Translations under genes and position numbers: made by a program | Notes under the pieces: model-generated | The model's input: only the letters and a program-made list of their open reading frames with translations | What the model was told of the DNA's origin: nothing | Database searches by the model: none | Assembly: GCF_030689305.1 (NCBI RefSeq) | Contig: NZ_JAUYVM010000023.1 | Location: 1 to 64,000 of the forward strand | DNA: 64,000 nt | Reading direction: 5' to 3' | Origin: Vibrio penaeicida | Lineage (GTDB): Bacteria > Pseudomonadota > Gammaproteobacteria > Enterobacterales > Vibrionaceae | Shown here: positions 24,901 to 34,004 of the stretch, one piece after another | Numbering within the stretch: the stretch's first letter is position 1 | Layout of the letters: each line of letters opens with the position of its first letter

Positions 24901-24928
24901 AAAAACCGCTGAGAAGTCAGCGGTTTTT
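24901..24928. terminator. Bidirectional terminator between the MATE gene and pfkA
   Basis: Perfect stem AAAAACCGCTGA/TCAGCGGTTTTT with loop GAAG; A-run on one side and T-run on the other. It serves both convergent genes. Confidence 0.92.
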
Positions 24929-24958
24929 ATTAAGCAAGTTAACCTTGGATGTTCAGTA

Positions 24959-25921
24959 TTAGAACAACTCTTTCGCAACTTTGAACAAGTCATCTCGTAC
25001 TGGACGTTTCATGTTCTCGATGCAGTCAATAATATCGTGGTGAACAAGCTCTTCTTTCTGAATACCTACACAGCGACCGCCATGCCCTTCTTGTAGAAGG
25101 TGAACAGCGTAGTTACCCATGCGAGATGCAAGAACACGGTCAAATGCTGTTGGACGACCGCCACGTTGGATGTGCCCCAATACTGTCGCACGAGTTTCGC
25201 GTCCAGTGGCAGATTCAATCTCTTGAGCAAGCTGGTTAGCATCCATCATCAACTCAGTTAACGCGATGATTGCGTGCTTTTTACCTTTCTTGATGCCATC
25301 TTGAATATTGGCGATCAATTCTTCATTACTCAAACCTGTTTCTGGCGTGATGATGTATTCACAACCACCCGCAATCGCAGACATCAAAGTTAAATCACCA
25401 CAGTGACGACCCATGATTTCTACAATCGAAATACGCTGGTGAGAAGATGAAGTATCACGTAGACGGTCGATAGCATCAATAACGGTATTTAATGCCGTTA
25501 AGTAACCGATAGTGTAATCAGTACCTGCGATATCGTTATCGATAGTGCCAGGTAAACCAATACATGGGTAACCCATTTCAGTCAGCTTTTTCGCGCCCAT
25601 GTAAGAGCCATCACCGCCAACAACAACTAAAGCTTCGATACCATGCTCTTTCAGGTTTTCGATCGCTTTCTCGCGAACTTCTACTTCTTTAAATTCTGGG
25701 AAACGAGCTGAACCAAGGAAAGTGCCGCCTTTATTGATCACATCAGATACACTGCAGCGATCTAATTTCTCGATACGGTTTTCGTATAGACCTAAGTAAC
25801 CGTCATAAATACCGTACACTTCTAGCCCTTCTGAAAGTGCCGTACGAACAACACCACGAACTGCTGCATTCATGCCTGGTGCGTCACCGCCACTTGTCAA
25901 AACACCGATCTTCTTAATCAT
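24959..25921 (-). CDS. pfkA: ATP-dependent 6-phosphofructokinase
   Basis: Phosphorylates fructose-6-phosphate in glycolysis. The 320-residue protein begins MIKKIGVLTSGGDAPGMNAA (nucleotide site) and has the catalytic PGTIDNDI motif with the general base Asp. The ATG at 25921 follows AGAGGGT by 5 bp; a GTG two codons earlier is in frame but less likely. Located next to fieF and cpxP as in E. coli. Confidence 0.96.
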   Translation of the reverse strand: MIKKIGVLTSGGDAPGMNAAVRGVVRTALSEGLEVYGIYDGYLGLYENRIEKLDRCSVSDVINKGGTFLGSARFPEFKEVEVREKAIENLKEHGIEALVVVGGDGSYMGAKKLTEMGYPCIGLPGTIDNDIAGTDYTIGYLTALNTVIDAIDRLRDTSSSHQRISIVEIMGRHCGDLTLMSAIAGGCEYIITPETGLSNEELIANIQDGIKKGKKHAIIALTELMMDANQLAQEIESATGRETRATVLGHIQRGGRPTAFDRVLASRMGNYAVHLLQEGHGGRCVGIQKEELVHHDIIDCIENMKRPVRDDLFKVAKELF

Positions 25922-26216
25922 GCTCACCCTCTGATATCTGGGAATCTAATCTTCAATTCTAAATGCCATTCTCGGCGAAATCTTATCTTATTCACGTTAT
26001 GTTACATTTCCGCTCCACACGGCGCACATAACGAATTATTGAAACTTTTCTACTTATGAAAGAGTATTACAATTATGCTATTAAACTTTGTTGATTCACA
26101 TCACGTTCAATAGTGGTTTGTGTGGTTTGCACAAAAGATAGCTAATTATCTTCCATTTGTCTTCTTTCTTTCACGGTTCGTAATAATTAACTTAACAGCA
26201 GCCGATCCTCAGTGAT

Positions 26217-27143
26217 TTAAACCTGAGAATTTCCCGGCTCATGCTCGTTTTGTTTATTTTTCGCCCATGGCACAACAGAAATTGGATCTTGATGGATCAG
26301 AATGTCACCTTCTGGGAATCTTTCGAGCAGTTTTTGTTCAACTTCGTCAGAAATGCGATGCGCTTCAATCAGCGGCATGTGATCGTCCAACTCTAAATGA
26401 AGCTGGATAAAACGAACGGGACCAGACATTCGAGTCCGGATTTGATGGGCACCCAACACCCCTTTGACTGAGCATGTGATTAAATGAATGTCTTCAATTT
26501 CATCATCTGGAAGCTGCCTGTCTAGCAGAGATTGTACTGCGGTATAAACCATGCGAATGGCGCTAGAAAGAATGAAAACACCTATCCCAATCGCAAATAC
26601 AGCATCGGCTTGCCCGATTCCATACCAACTTAATCCAAGTGCCACGATAATAGCGGCATTCATGTAAAGATCGGATTGATAGTGTAGAGAGTCTGCGGCA
26701 ATTGCCTGACTGCCTGTTTTTCTGACGACATCTTTTTGAAATGCCACTAGCCCGCCCGTCACCAGTATGGAAAACATGCTGACGTACACTCCGAGTTCAG
26801 GCGAGTGCAGCTCATGAGGACGGAAGAACCTATCCACACCATTCAAAATTAAGAAGCAAGCAGAGCCCGAAATAAACATAGCCTGCGCCAATGCGGCGAG
26901 TGATTCAGCTTTTCCATGACCGAAAGAATGTTCTTTATCCGCAGGTTGAAGGGAATAACGAACCACGATGAGATTCACGACAGAAGCCGCAATATCCAAT
27001 AAAGAGTCGATCAATGAAGCCAGCAAACTCACTGAGCCCGTTATCCACCAAGCCGCGACTTTAACAATCAATAGTATGGTCGCAACCCCTGCCGCTAACC
27101 AAGCAGCTGTGGTAACAAGTTTTGAATAATCAGATTTTTGCAT
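26217..27143 (-). CDS. fieF: Cation diffusion facilitator, FieF type (Fe2+/Zn2+ efflux)
   Basis: A 308-residue proton-coupled divalent metal exporter. The transport-site motifs are visible in helix 2 (LIDSLLDIAAS, D-x3-D) and helix 5 (DSLHYQSDL, H-x3-D). A histidine-bearing HSFGHGKAESLAAL loop and a C-terminal cytoplasmic regulatory domain (about residues 205-290) follow. The position beside pfkA and close to cpxP matches the E. coli cpxP-fieF-pfkA order; here two extra periplasmic protein genes intervene. The 295 bp between its stop and the pfkA start hold no recognisable gene. Confidence 0.93.
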   Translation of the reverse strand: MQKSDYSKLVTTAAWLAAGVATILLIVKVAAWWITGSVSLLASLIDSLLDIAASVVNLIVVRYSLQPADKEHSFGHGKAESLAALAQAMFISGSACFLILNGVDRFFRPHELHSPELGVYVSMFSILVTGGLVAFQKDVVRKTGSQAIAADSLHYQSDLYMNAAIIVALGLSWYGIGQADAVFAIGIGVFILSSAIRMVYTAVQSLLDRQLPDDEIEDIHLITCSVKGVLGAHQIRTRMSGPVRFIQLHLELDDHMPLIEAHRISDEVEQKLLERFPEGDILIHQDPISVVPWAKNKQNEHEPGNSQV

Positions 27144-27241
27144 CTAGATAGGTGATATTAAGGAAAAAGAATAGATTACTAAAGTTAACTCAGTCGCACG
27201 AGTGCCAAATTGAAATTCACGATCCAAGTACAATTCTTAAA

Positions 27242-27988
27242 TTAAGGATTGCCAAGTGTGCCTTCCCATTTGCGTAAAATTTCCGCATGCTCACCTGATT
27301 CCCTGATCGCGTTTAACCCTTCTTGAAACCTCCGTACTACCTCATCAGAGGTATCGATATGAAAAGCCATAAACGCATCCTTACTCATCTCAGGAATATT
27401 TGTAATCTTTTCTATTTTTTCAAAGTTGTAGTTTAGCTGCTTAACGTCATAGAACAATCGCCCCGATTGATAAGCAATGATATCAATACGCCCAATAAAC
27501 AATTTCTGAATGTTTTGATGCTCAACACTAACTTGATTAACCTCTATGCCCTTTGACAGTAGAAATCGAGTTTTTTGGTCGTTTCGGCCGCTGCCTACGC
27601 TATAGTTGTTCAAATCTGTTAAGCTATTAACCCAAATATCTTGTCGGCTTTTCAACTTATAAAGGTTGACCTCATTTTCAAAAATTGGCCCTACCCATTT
27701 AAACTTTGATTCTCTTTCACTTGTCCTAGATGTCGGAAATAACGCTACGTTAGGGATATTTTCTAGGTTCCAATACCCTCTAGCCCATGGCATCACTTCA
27801 ATATCATTTGAAGGCATATCTATCGTATCTAATATTGCTTGGACTATTTCAACAGATTTTCCCGTTGGTTGCCCATTCACAGTGAATGAGTTTGGCGGGG
27901 CATTTTCTGCAATGAGTCTGAGTTCCGCTGCACAGCAAATACTAACGCTTGCATAAATCGAGAAAATGCACATGAAAAATTTGTTCAT
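27242..27988 (-). CDS. Periplasmic substrate-binding protein (SBP_bac_3-like), orphan
   Basis: A signal peptide (residues about 1-21, ending CCAA) is followed by a 225-residue domain with the pattern of family 3 solute-binding proteins: LRLIAENAPPNSF-x(n)-GKSVEIVQAIL near the start and FQEGLNAIRESGEHAEILRKW at the end. No permease or ATPase lies nearby. Proteins of this orphan type are common in Vibrio; they may act in sensing or as remote partners of other systems. The ligand is unknown. It is followed by fieF and preceded by a distant paralogue. Confidence 0.8.
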   Translation of the reverse strand: MNKFFMCIFSIYASVSICCAAELRLIAENAPPNSFTVNGQPTGKSVEIVQAILDTIDMPSNDIEVMPWARGYWNLENIPNVALFPTSRTSERESKFKWVGPIFENEVNLYKLKSRQDIWVNSLTDLNNYSVGSGRNDQKTRFLLSKGIEVNQVSVEHQNIQKLFIGRIDIIAYQSGRLFYDVKQLNYNFEKIEKITNIPEMSKDAFMAFHIDTSDEVVRRFQEGLNAIRESGEHAEILRKWEGTLGNP

Positions 27989-28051
27989 CCATCTCCCCCT
28001 TCTTTTGCCATCAAAATAACGTTAAAGTTTGCTGACCGACGCGTTCACTCT

Positions 28052-28873
28052 TTATTTATAATAGTGCTCATACAACGCTTGCGTTTCTCCGGTTAACATC
28101 ATGCTCTTAAGCACTTGAGAGAATTCATACGCTTTACTCTCGACAGACATGAGAATCGGGTAATTATCCGCACTGATCGGTTCATCTTCTTTATATTTAG
28201 GGTTAGTCGTTCCTTTAAACCATTTCGACTTTAAAGAAAACCCAAGATACAGCGGTAACACACCACCACAGCAGTCTGAATGCAATTTCAACCCTTCCAA
28301 CTGATGCTGCTTCAATAAGTATTCCAGCGTGGATTTGTTGTAGATATAGAAGTCGCCTTTCCTTTGTAAAAGAAACGTCATAGCTTGCATGGATGTCATC
28401 TCAGGCGGCTCTTTAATGTAAATGTCAGTGATGCCTTTTGTGATATCAGCCGCCCCCTTCGCACGAAGCAGTACTTTACCTTTTAGTTGTTCGAGCTGAG
28501 TAATCTCAGCCATATCTTCTCGCGAAAGACCTATATCGCCTCCAGGTAAGCCATTTTCGATGAAATAAATGAAAGCGGCCCGTTTTTGGGTTAAATTGAA
28601 ACCGGGATAAAAATCAATGTCACCTCGTTTTAATAGGCTAACCACTTTGTTCTTTGGAAGACGAATAACCTGAAGCTCACAACCCACTTCCTGCGCTGCT
28701 TTTTGGTATAAATCCAAATAAAGACCCGAGTTATCGGGCGCTCTTGCAATATTGGGTAAGCGTTCATTGGTGCGATACCCCATTTTCAACACACATGTTG
28801 ATTCAGTGGCACCAACGGTTTGAGAAATCATAAAATACAAGCAAACAATTATTGGTAGGGCTACTTTCCGCAC
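28052..28873 (-). CDS. Periplasmic substrate-binding-like protein, orphan
   Basis: A 273-residue protein with an N-terminal signal peptide (about residues 1-22, ending VGA) and a family 3 binding-protein fold pattern (NSGLYLDLYQKAAQEVGCELQV, later VVSLLKRGDIDFYPG). Four or more cysteines, including adjacent CC in HSDCCGG, may form disulfides. It precedes another orphan binding protein, separated by 63 bp, on the same strand. Both lie between cpxP and fieF, genes otherwise close together in relatives. Confidence 0.75.
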   Translation of the reverse strand: MRKVALPIIVCLYFMISQTVGATESTCVLKMGYRTNERLPNIARAPDNSGLYLDLYQKAAQEVGCELQVIRLPKNKVVSLLKRGDIDFYPGFNLTQKRAAFIYFIENGLPGGDIGLSREDMAEITQLEQLKGKVLLRAKGAADITKGITDIYIKEPPEMTSMQAMTFLLQRKGDFYIYNKSTLEYLLKQHQLEGLKLHSDCCGGVLPLYLGFSLKSKWFKGTTNPKYKEDEPISADNYPILMSVESKAYEFSQVLKSMMLTGETQALYEHYYK

Positions 28874-28934
28874 TGTCTTATGTTCCCTCTAACTATCGAG
28901 CTACTTTGAGCATAGTCAAGAGCGGTTTTAGATA

Positions 28935-28962
28935 CAAAAAGAAAGCAGCCATGAAGGCTGCT
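28935..28962 (-). terminator. Terminator of cpxP
   Basis: On the minus strand the stem AGCAGCC/GGCTGCT with a five-base loop is followed by TTTCTTTTT. It lies 28 bp beyond the cpxP stop codon. Confidence 0.8.
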
Positions 28963-28989
28963 ATCGTCGCGTATGTAAGCTTTATTTAA

Positions 28990-29490
28990 TCAATCATCTT
29001 GATGACGCTCTGCAAATTTTTCAGCACACTTAGCGGCTTTTTCTTGTTGTAGTTCTTGAAGTTTGACCTTCTGTTCTGCCGTTAGGATGCTCATGGCTTT
29101 ATGCTGTTGTTCTAGCATTTTTACACGCTTTTCCGTTTGGGCATCTACCATTTTTTCGGCCAACTCTTGCGCTGTATATTCATCGAATGTATCCGCTAAT
29201 AGCAATTGCTGGATGTCTTGTTGATACGATTGCATCTTAGCGAACATTTCTTCTGATTTGCCTTTTCGATGATTTCTGGCGTCGTCTCGCAATTGTTTGA
29301 ACTGCGTCTTTTGATCATCAGTAAAGTCAAGTTGGCGAAGCACACGTTTGTCCATGCCCATACCGCATTTTCCTCCGAAATCGTAACCACCTTTGTGGTG
29401 CCCTTTACCACCAAAAGCCCATGCACTCGCGCTGCCTAAAACTAAAGGAAGTGCCGCTGCCATTAGAACCATTTTTTTAGCTAGTTTCAT
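28990..29490 (-). CDS. cpxP: Periplasmic envelope-stress protein, CpxP/Spy family
   Basis: A 166-residue periplasmic protein. The signal peptide ends SASAWA. Two LTxxQ-type motifs occur (LDFTDDQKTQF and LTAEQKVKLQ), the signature of CpxP/Spy, with many charged residues forming a helical hairpin. CpxP restrains the CpxA kinase and helps misfolded envelope proteins. I place the start at 29490, preceded by GAGGAT; the reading frame continues upstream without conserved sequence. It is divergent from cpxRA with a CpxR-type box between them, giving autoregulation. Confidence 0.88.
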   Translation of the reverse strand: MKLAKKMVLMAAALPLVLGSASAWAFGGKGHHKGGYDFGGKCGMGMDKRVLRQLDFTDDQKTQFKQLRDDARNHRKGKSEEMFAKMQSYQQDIQQLLLADTFDEYTAQELAEKMVDAQTEKRVKMLEQQHKAMSILTAEQKVKLQELQQEKAAKCAEKFAERHQDD

Positions 29491-29595
29491 AATTGTATCC
29501 TCGATCGTCATTGGAATTCGTTTTGTGTGCTGTGCTGCTTTGGCAGCGCTTGAGGATAGAATACGAACTGGGTTGTAAAGCAACGTGAAGAAAGC

Positions 29596-29610
29596 GTAAA
29601 TCAACGTAAA
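29596..29610 (+). promoter_or_regulatory. CpxR binding box between cpxP and cpxRA
   Basis: GTAAA-TCAAC-GTAAA is an exact match to the CpxR consensus GTAAA-N5-GTAAA. It lies in the 183-bp divergent region 64 bp before cpxR and about 105 bp before cpxP, so it can control both. Confidence 0.82.
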
Positions 29611-29673
29611 GAGTTCTGGTTACTCAGTAAATGTGAGTATCATGAAGATAGAAAAACCGTAAGTGAGGCAACA

Positions 29674-30366
29674 ATGGCACATATACTATTAGTGGATGAC
29701 GATACAGAATTGACTAGCCTACTCAGTGATATTCTGACCTTTGAAGGCTTTCAAATAAGCCAAGCCTGCGATGGTTTAGTCGGGCTTGAATTAGTGGATG
29801 AAAGTGTCGATTTAATTCTTCTGGATATCATGATGCCTAAGCTCAATGGCATGGAGATGCTTAAGAAATTACGTGCAAACTGGCAGACTCCAGTACTGAT
29901 GCTCACAGCCAAAGGTGAAGAAATAGACAGAGTCATTGGGCTTGAATTAGGTGCCGACGACTACCTGCCTAAGCCATTTTCAGATCGTGAATTGATGGCA
30001 CGCATTCGCGCTATTTTAAGGCGCACTCAAACATCTGACACAAATACCAGCAAAGATCCAGAATGCATTGCATATCAAGATTTGAAAGTCTTCCCAGGTA
30101 AACAAGAAGCGTACTGTGAAGATACCTTGCTTGACCTCACCACCACTGAGTTTGCGTTGCTTAGCCACTTTATTACGCACCCAGGTGAAACCCTAACGAA
30201 AGAAATGCTCAGTTTAGACGTACTGGGCAAGCGCTTAGCACCGTTTGATCGCGCGATTGATATGCATGTATCAAACCTTCGCAAAAAAATCCCATTACTT
30301 AGCGACAACAAACCTCGAATTAAAACGCTACGTGGTCGTGGGTACATGCTGGTGGAGGCAGGGTAA
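29674..30366 (+). CDS. cpxR: Response regulator CpxR (OmpR family)
   Basis: DNA-binding regulator of the envelope stress response. N-terminal receiver domain with phospho-acceptor Asp51 (DLILLDIMMP) and switch-lysine in DDYLPKPF; C-terminal winged-helix domain of the OmpR type (residues about 135-230, ending LRGRGYML). 230 residues, normal length. Its stop codon overlaps the cpxA start (TAATG). Confidence 0.95.
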   Translation: MAHILLVDDDTELTSLLSDILTFEGFQISQACDGLVGLELVDESVDLILLDIMMPKLNGMEMLKKLRANWQTPVLMLTAKGEEIDRVIGLELGADDYLPKPFSDRELMARIRAILRRTQTSDTNTSKDPECIAYQDLKVFPGKQEAYCEDTLLDLTTTEFALLSHFITHPGETLTKEMLSLDVLGKRLAPFDRAIDMHVSNLRKKIPLLSDNKPRIKTLRGRGYMLVEAG

Positions 30367-31778
30367 TGCGGTTGCGTCTTTTTTCTAGCTTATATGGGCG
30401 AATTTTTGCCATTTTCTGGCTTACGATGTTGCTGGTATTGATCGCGGTTTTAATTTTACCTTTTCTTGATCCACGCCAGCCTCATGATATTCCAAAAGAT
30501 CATCTTAACCGGATTGCGCAATCCGTCAGTAAGTTAGAAGAAAGGTACGCTAATCACCCAAACATACAGGACGTTGCAAGAAAGCTAGCAGAGAGAGAGG
30601 GGAAACATCATGGAAAGCGCCCTTTGATTTATCTGACCGACTTGGAGGGAAATTTGATTACCCGAGAACGAGGTCCGATTCGAAAAGCAATGCAAAACTA
30701 CATCACCGAACTGGATTTAACCCGAACTCAGCCCCAGCAAAAATTGTATGGTCGCATGATGGTGGCAGGTCCATTCCCAGCAAAAATAGCAAATCAAGAC
30801 GTCTTGCTATTCAACGCCATGAGATGGACTCAGACACCGCCCTTTTTACTTCAGCTGTTCGACAAACCCTTGCAGTTACTTTTTGCTGTTATGGTTGCTA
30901 GCACCCCTCTTTTACTCTGGCTTGCGTGGGCGCTTAGCCAGCCTGCTCGACGTTTGGAAAAAGCCGCTAAGCGGGTTGCTAAAGGAGAGTTTATCGCTGA
31001 TCCTGGTTTGGAAAAAGGCACCCGAGAATTTCAACAAGCAGGAGCCAGTTTTAACCAAATGGTTTTGGCTGTTGATCAAATGATCACTGGTCAACAAAGG
31101 TTGTTATCGGACATTTCTCACGAACTTCGATCCCCCCTTACTCGGCTGAGAATGGCGAATGCACTCGCGACCAGAAAACAGGGAGAGAGTGACGAGCTTA
31201 AGCGCATTGATACCGAAGCCGAACGTTTAGAGCAGATGATCAGCGAACTCTTGGAACTGTCACGTATGCAAGTGCACAGCCACGAAAATAGAGAACGTCT
31301 TTCTGTTGTTGATCTGTGGGAAGAGATATTAAAAGATGCGCAATTTGAAGCAGAACAAAAAGGTAAAGTGCTGCGATATGTTTCTTTCCATCATGAATCC
31401 GAGCGTGATAGCCCCTTACCTAACACCTATATTTACGGTAATCCCAATTTATTAATGAGTGCGGTGGAAAACATCGTTCGAAACGCCATTCATTATGGTA
31501 ACCAGAATATCCAAGTATCGATTGTACTTCATGGCAGTGAACTACAGATTGACGTCGATGATGATGGTAACGGTGTGCCAAAAGAAGAACTGGAAGACAT
31601 TTTCCGACCTTTCTACCGAGTTTCAACCGCCAGAGATCGGCACTCTGGAGGTGCAGGTTTAGGCTTGGCTATTACAGAAAGCGCGATTCGGCAGCATAAT
31701 GGAACCATCAAAGCACACCCCAGCTCTCTTGGGGGAATGAAAATGTCTATCCGATTGCCCGTTAGCGAGCATTCATAA
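30366..31778 (+). CDS. cpxA: Sensor histidine kinase CpxA
   Basis: Inner-membrane kinase that senses envelope protein damage and phosphorylates CpxR. The 470-residue protein has two membrane helices (about 10-30 and 170-190) around a periplasmic sensor, then HAMP, H-box (LLSDISHELRSPLTRLRMA), N-box (ENIVRNAIHYG) and G-boxes (DDDGNGVP, GGAGLGLAI). It overlaps cpxR by 1 bp. Ends 110 bp before sodA. Confidence 0.95.
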   Translation: MRLRLFSSLYGRIFAIFWLTMLLVLIAVLILPFLDPRQPHDIPKDHLNRIAQSVSKLEERYANHPNIQDVARKLAEREGKHHGKRPLIYLTDLEGNLITRERGPIRKAMQNYITELDLTRTQPQQKLYGRMMVAGPFPAKIANQDVLLFNAMRWTQTPPFLLQLFDKPLQLLFAVMVASTPLLLWLAWALSQPARRLEKAAKRVAKGEFIADPGLEKGTREFQQAGASFNQMVLAVDQMITGQQRLLSDISHELRSPLTRLRMANALATRKQGESDELKRIDTEAERLEQMISELLELSRMQVHSHENRERLSVVDLWEEILKDAQFEAEQKGKVLRYVSFHHESERDSPLPNTYIYGNPNLLMSAVENIVRNAIHYGNQNIQVSIVLHGSELQIDVDDDGNGVPKEELEDIFRPFYRVSTARDRHSGGAGLGLAITESAIRQHNGTIKAHPSSLGGMKMSIRLPVSEHS

Positions 31779-31838
31779 TCTCAAAAAATTGAATTTATAT
31801 GCCTTTTGGGTATATATCCCTACTATTCACAAGTTGAT

Positions 31839-31857
31839 AACGATAACAATTATCATT
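31839..31857 (+). promoter_or_regulatory. Fur box upstream of sodA
   Basis: The 19-bp inverted repeat starting AACGATAACAATTATCATT matches the Fur consensus (AATGATAATNATTATCATT) at 16 of 18 informative positions. It ends 31 bp before the sodA start codon, a repressing position. Iron limitation would therefore raise Mn-type superoxide dismutase. Confidence 0.78.
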
Positions 31858-31888
31858 ACATTATTACGTAACAATAAGGAGAGTAATA

Positions 31889-32500
31889 ATGTCACACACA
31901 TTCCCAGAACTACCGTACGCATACGACGCACTGGAACCGTACATCGATGCAAAAACAATGGAAGTACACTACAGCAAGCACCACCGTACGTACTTTGACA
32001 AATTCACGGCAGCAATCAAAGGTTCTGATCTAGAGAACCAATCTCTAGAAACCATTTTTGATTCTATCTCAAGCCAAGCACCAGCCGTTCGCAATAACGG
32101 TGGCGGTTTCTACAACCACGTTGTGTACTGGAACTGCATGGCGCCTAACGCTGGTGGTGAACCACAAGGCGATCTAGGCAAAGCGATCACTGAAACATTC
32201 GGCAGCTTTGATGCGTTCAAAGAGCAATTTGCTCAAGCTGCAATCAACACATTTGGTTCTGGCTTTGCTTGGTTGATCGTAAAAGATGGTAAGTTGGTTA
32301 TTACTTCAACCAGCAACCAAGACAACCCTCTAATGGACGTAGCGGCTGATCGCGGTGAACCTGTTCTAGCGCTAGACGTATGGGAACACGCTTACTACAT
32401 CAGCTACCAAAACCGTCGCCCTGAGTACATTGACGCTTGGTGGAATGTTGTGAGCTGGGATGCTGTTGCACAAAACTACGCAGCTGCTCTAGCAAAATAA
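31889..32500 (+). CDS. sodA: Superoxide dismutase, Fe/Mn family, Mn-type features
   Basis: Converts superoxide to hydrogen peroxide and oxygen. Metal ligands are visible: His27 (EVHYSKHH), His77 (FYNHVVYW), and the DVWEHAYY Asp and His near residue 165. The NGGGFYNH and SNQDNPL segments, with a Gln in the position typical of Mn enzymes, favour a Mn or cambialistic type over classical SodB. The upstream Fur box supports this. 203 residues. AAGGAGA precedes the ATG. Confidence 0.9.
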   Translation: MSHTFPELPYAYDALEPYIDAKTMEVHYSKHHRTYFDKFTAAIKGSDLENQSLETIFDSISSQAPAVRNNGGGFYNHVVYWNCMAPNAGGEPQGDLGKAITETFGSFDAFKEQFAQAAINTFGSGFAWLIVKDGKLVITSTSNQDNPLMDVAADRGEPVLALDVWEHAYYISYQNRRPEYIDAWWNVVSWDAVAQNYAAALAK

Positions 32501-32535
32501 ACAGAACATAGAGGCGACATAACGCCTTACAGTAT

Positions 32536-32567
32536 GAAAGAGTAAGCGCCTTGCTTGCTCTTTTTTC
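32536..32567 (+). terminator. Terminator of sodA
   Basis: Stem AAAGAGTAAGC/GCTTGCTCTTT (one T-G pair) with loop GCCTT-type centre, followed by TTTTT, about 35 bp after the stop codon. Confidence 0.7.
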
Positions 32568-32611
32568 TTCCTCCATAATGCCCTTCACTCAACTCATTCA
32601 TAAGATTTGTC

Positions 32612-33088
32612 ATGCTGGATATCGTTTTATTTGAGCCTGAAATTGCCCCTAATACAGGCAACATCATTCGCTTGTCCGCCAACTGTGGTTCAAACCTCCA
32701 TTTGATCGAACCATTAGGTTTTGATTTTGAAGAGAAGAAAGTAAGACGTGCTGGTTTGGATTACCACGATCTTGCCCGTGTAAAGCGCCATGAAAACATG
32801 GAAGCATTCATCGAATACATGGAAGAGCGCGGCGAAGATTACCGCTTGTTTGCGTGCACCACAAAAACCACAGGGCACCACGTAGACGCGAAATTCAAAG
32901 ATGGCGATGTACTGATTTTTGGCCCCGAGTCGCGTGGGCTTCCAGCGGACTTCATTGAAAGCCTTCCGATGGAACAACGTATCCGAATTCCTATGATGCC
33001 AGACAGCCGCAGTTTAAACTTGTCTAACGCGGTCGCCATTATTGCATTTGAAGCATGGCGCCAGCTTGGATTTGAAGGCGCGTTATAG
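32612..33088 (+). CDS. trmL: tRNA (cytidine/uridine(34)-2'-O)-methyltransferase
   Basis: SPOUT-family methyltransferase modifying the wobble base of leucine tRNAs. The 158-residue protein has the three SpoU motifs: EPEIAPNTGNIIRL (motif 1), LIFGPESRGLP (motif 2) and IPMMPDSRSLNLSNAVAI (motif 3), which form the trefoil-knot SAM site. Single-domain length is normal for TrmL. Follows sodA and ends before an inverted repeat. Confidence 0.95.
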   Translation: MLDIVLFEPEIAPNTGNIIRLSANCGSNLHLIEPLGFDFEEKKVRRAGLDYHDLARVKRHENMEAFIEYMEERGEDYRLFACTTKTTGHHVDAKFKDGDVLIFGPESRGLPADFIESLPMEQRIRIPMMPDSRSLNLSNAVAIIAFEAWRQLGFEGAL

Positions 33089-33131
33089 CTGTATTCTATC
33101 TAACAACTGTATTCAATCTAACAACAGATAC

Positions 33132-33165
33132 AAAAAAAGATGAAGGCAATCACCTTCATCTTTCT
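33132..33165. terminator. Bidirectional terminator between trmL and fxsA
   Basis: Stem AAAGATGAAGG/CCTTCATCTTT around a six-base loop with A-run before and TTTCTTG after. It serves convergent trmL and fxsA. Just upstream, a 17-bp near-direct repeat (TGTATTC-ATCTAACAAC) occurs twice. Confidence 0.75.
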
Positions 33166-33207
33166 TGTTTCTCGTCATCAATGAGCTTTAAACCATAAGG
33201 TTAACCC

Positions 33208-33723
33208 TTAATTTAAGCGATTACGGTCGTCATCATCCTTACGCTGGTATTCCCCTTCAAACGTATTTCCCTGAGAAGAATCACCGCGCTGGAAAGGATC
33301 TTGTTCAAATGGGTTCTGCTGATGAAAACCGCCTTGCGCGTGAAAACCACCACCATTCCCGAAGTTTTGAACCTTTACTTTGCTCATCAACTGCTTGGCA
33401 ATAATTGCTCGCGGTGCAGGTAATAACACAAGCATACCTAGCGCATCGGTCATAAACCCTGGAGTAAGAAGAAGCACACCAGCCACAGCCAGCATGACAC
33501 CTTCAACAATTTGCTGAGCAGGCAACTCACCTTGCTGAAGCCGATTTTGAACAGACATCAGTGTTTGAAGCCCTTGGCTACGAACCAATGTCGCACCGAC
33601 AAACGCCGTCAGTAAAACTAAGCCTATGGTCGTCCAAAAACCTAAAAAACCGCCTACTTGAATAAATAAGGCAATCTCGATAATTGGAACGGCAATAAAA
33701 AGCAGTAAAAGTATCGGAAACAC
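33208..33723 (-). CDS. fxsA: FxsA family inner-membrane protein
   Basis: A 171-residue protein with four hydrophobic segments in the first 110 residues (begins MFPILLLLFIAVPIIEIALF) and a hydrophilic, glycine- and glutamine-rich cytoplasmic tail. E. coli FxsA, when overproduced, relieves phage T7 exclusion by F plasmids; its normal role is unclear. Its place just upstream of and divergent from aspA, and in E. coli next to aspA too, supports the assignment. Confidence 0.9.
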   Translation of the reverse strand: MFPILLLLFIAVPIIEIALFIQVGGFLGFWTTIGLVLLTAFVGATLVRSQGLQTLMSVQNRLQQGELPAQQIVEGVMLAVAGVLLLTPGFMTDALGMLVLLPAPRAIIAKQLMSKVKVQNFGNGGGFHAQGGFHQQNPFEQDPFQRGDSSQGNTFEGEYQRKDDDDRNRLN

Positions 33724-34004
33724 AAGTCCTCCTGTTGCAATTACAGTCAGTGTATTGCTTTGCTAAACAAACAACAATTGCTTACCTCAAACTTATGTTG
33801 TGATCCCAGTTAACTTCTGTAAGAAATGTTGACAACTCAATGACTCAAAAGGTGATCGGGCTACTATTTTTATGCCACCAATTCGATACTATGGACACAA
33901 CATCAGGACCGATTTACAGCCGTATACTCTGATGAATGGATTCTTAAAAACAGATGTGGCTAATTCAACATCAATACTTACAATAAAAGTCTAAGGATCC
34001 TGTT

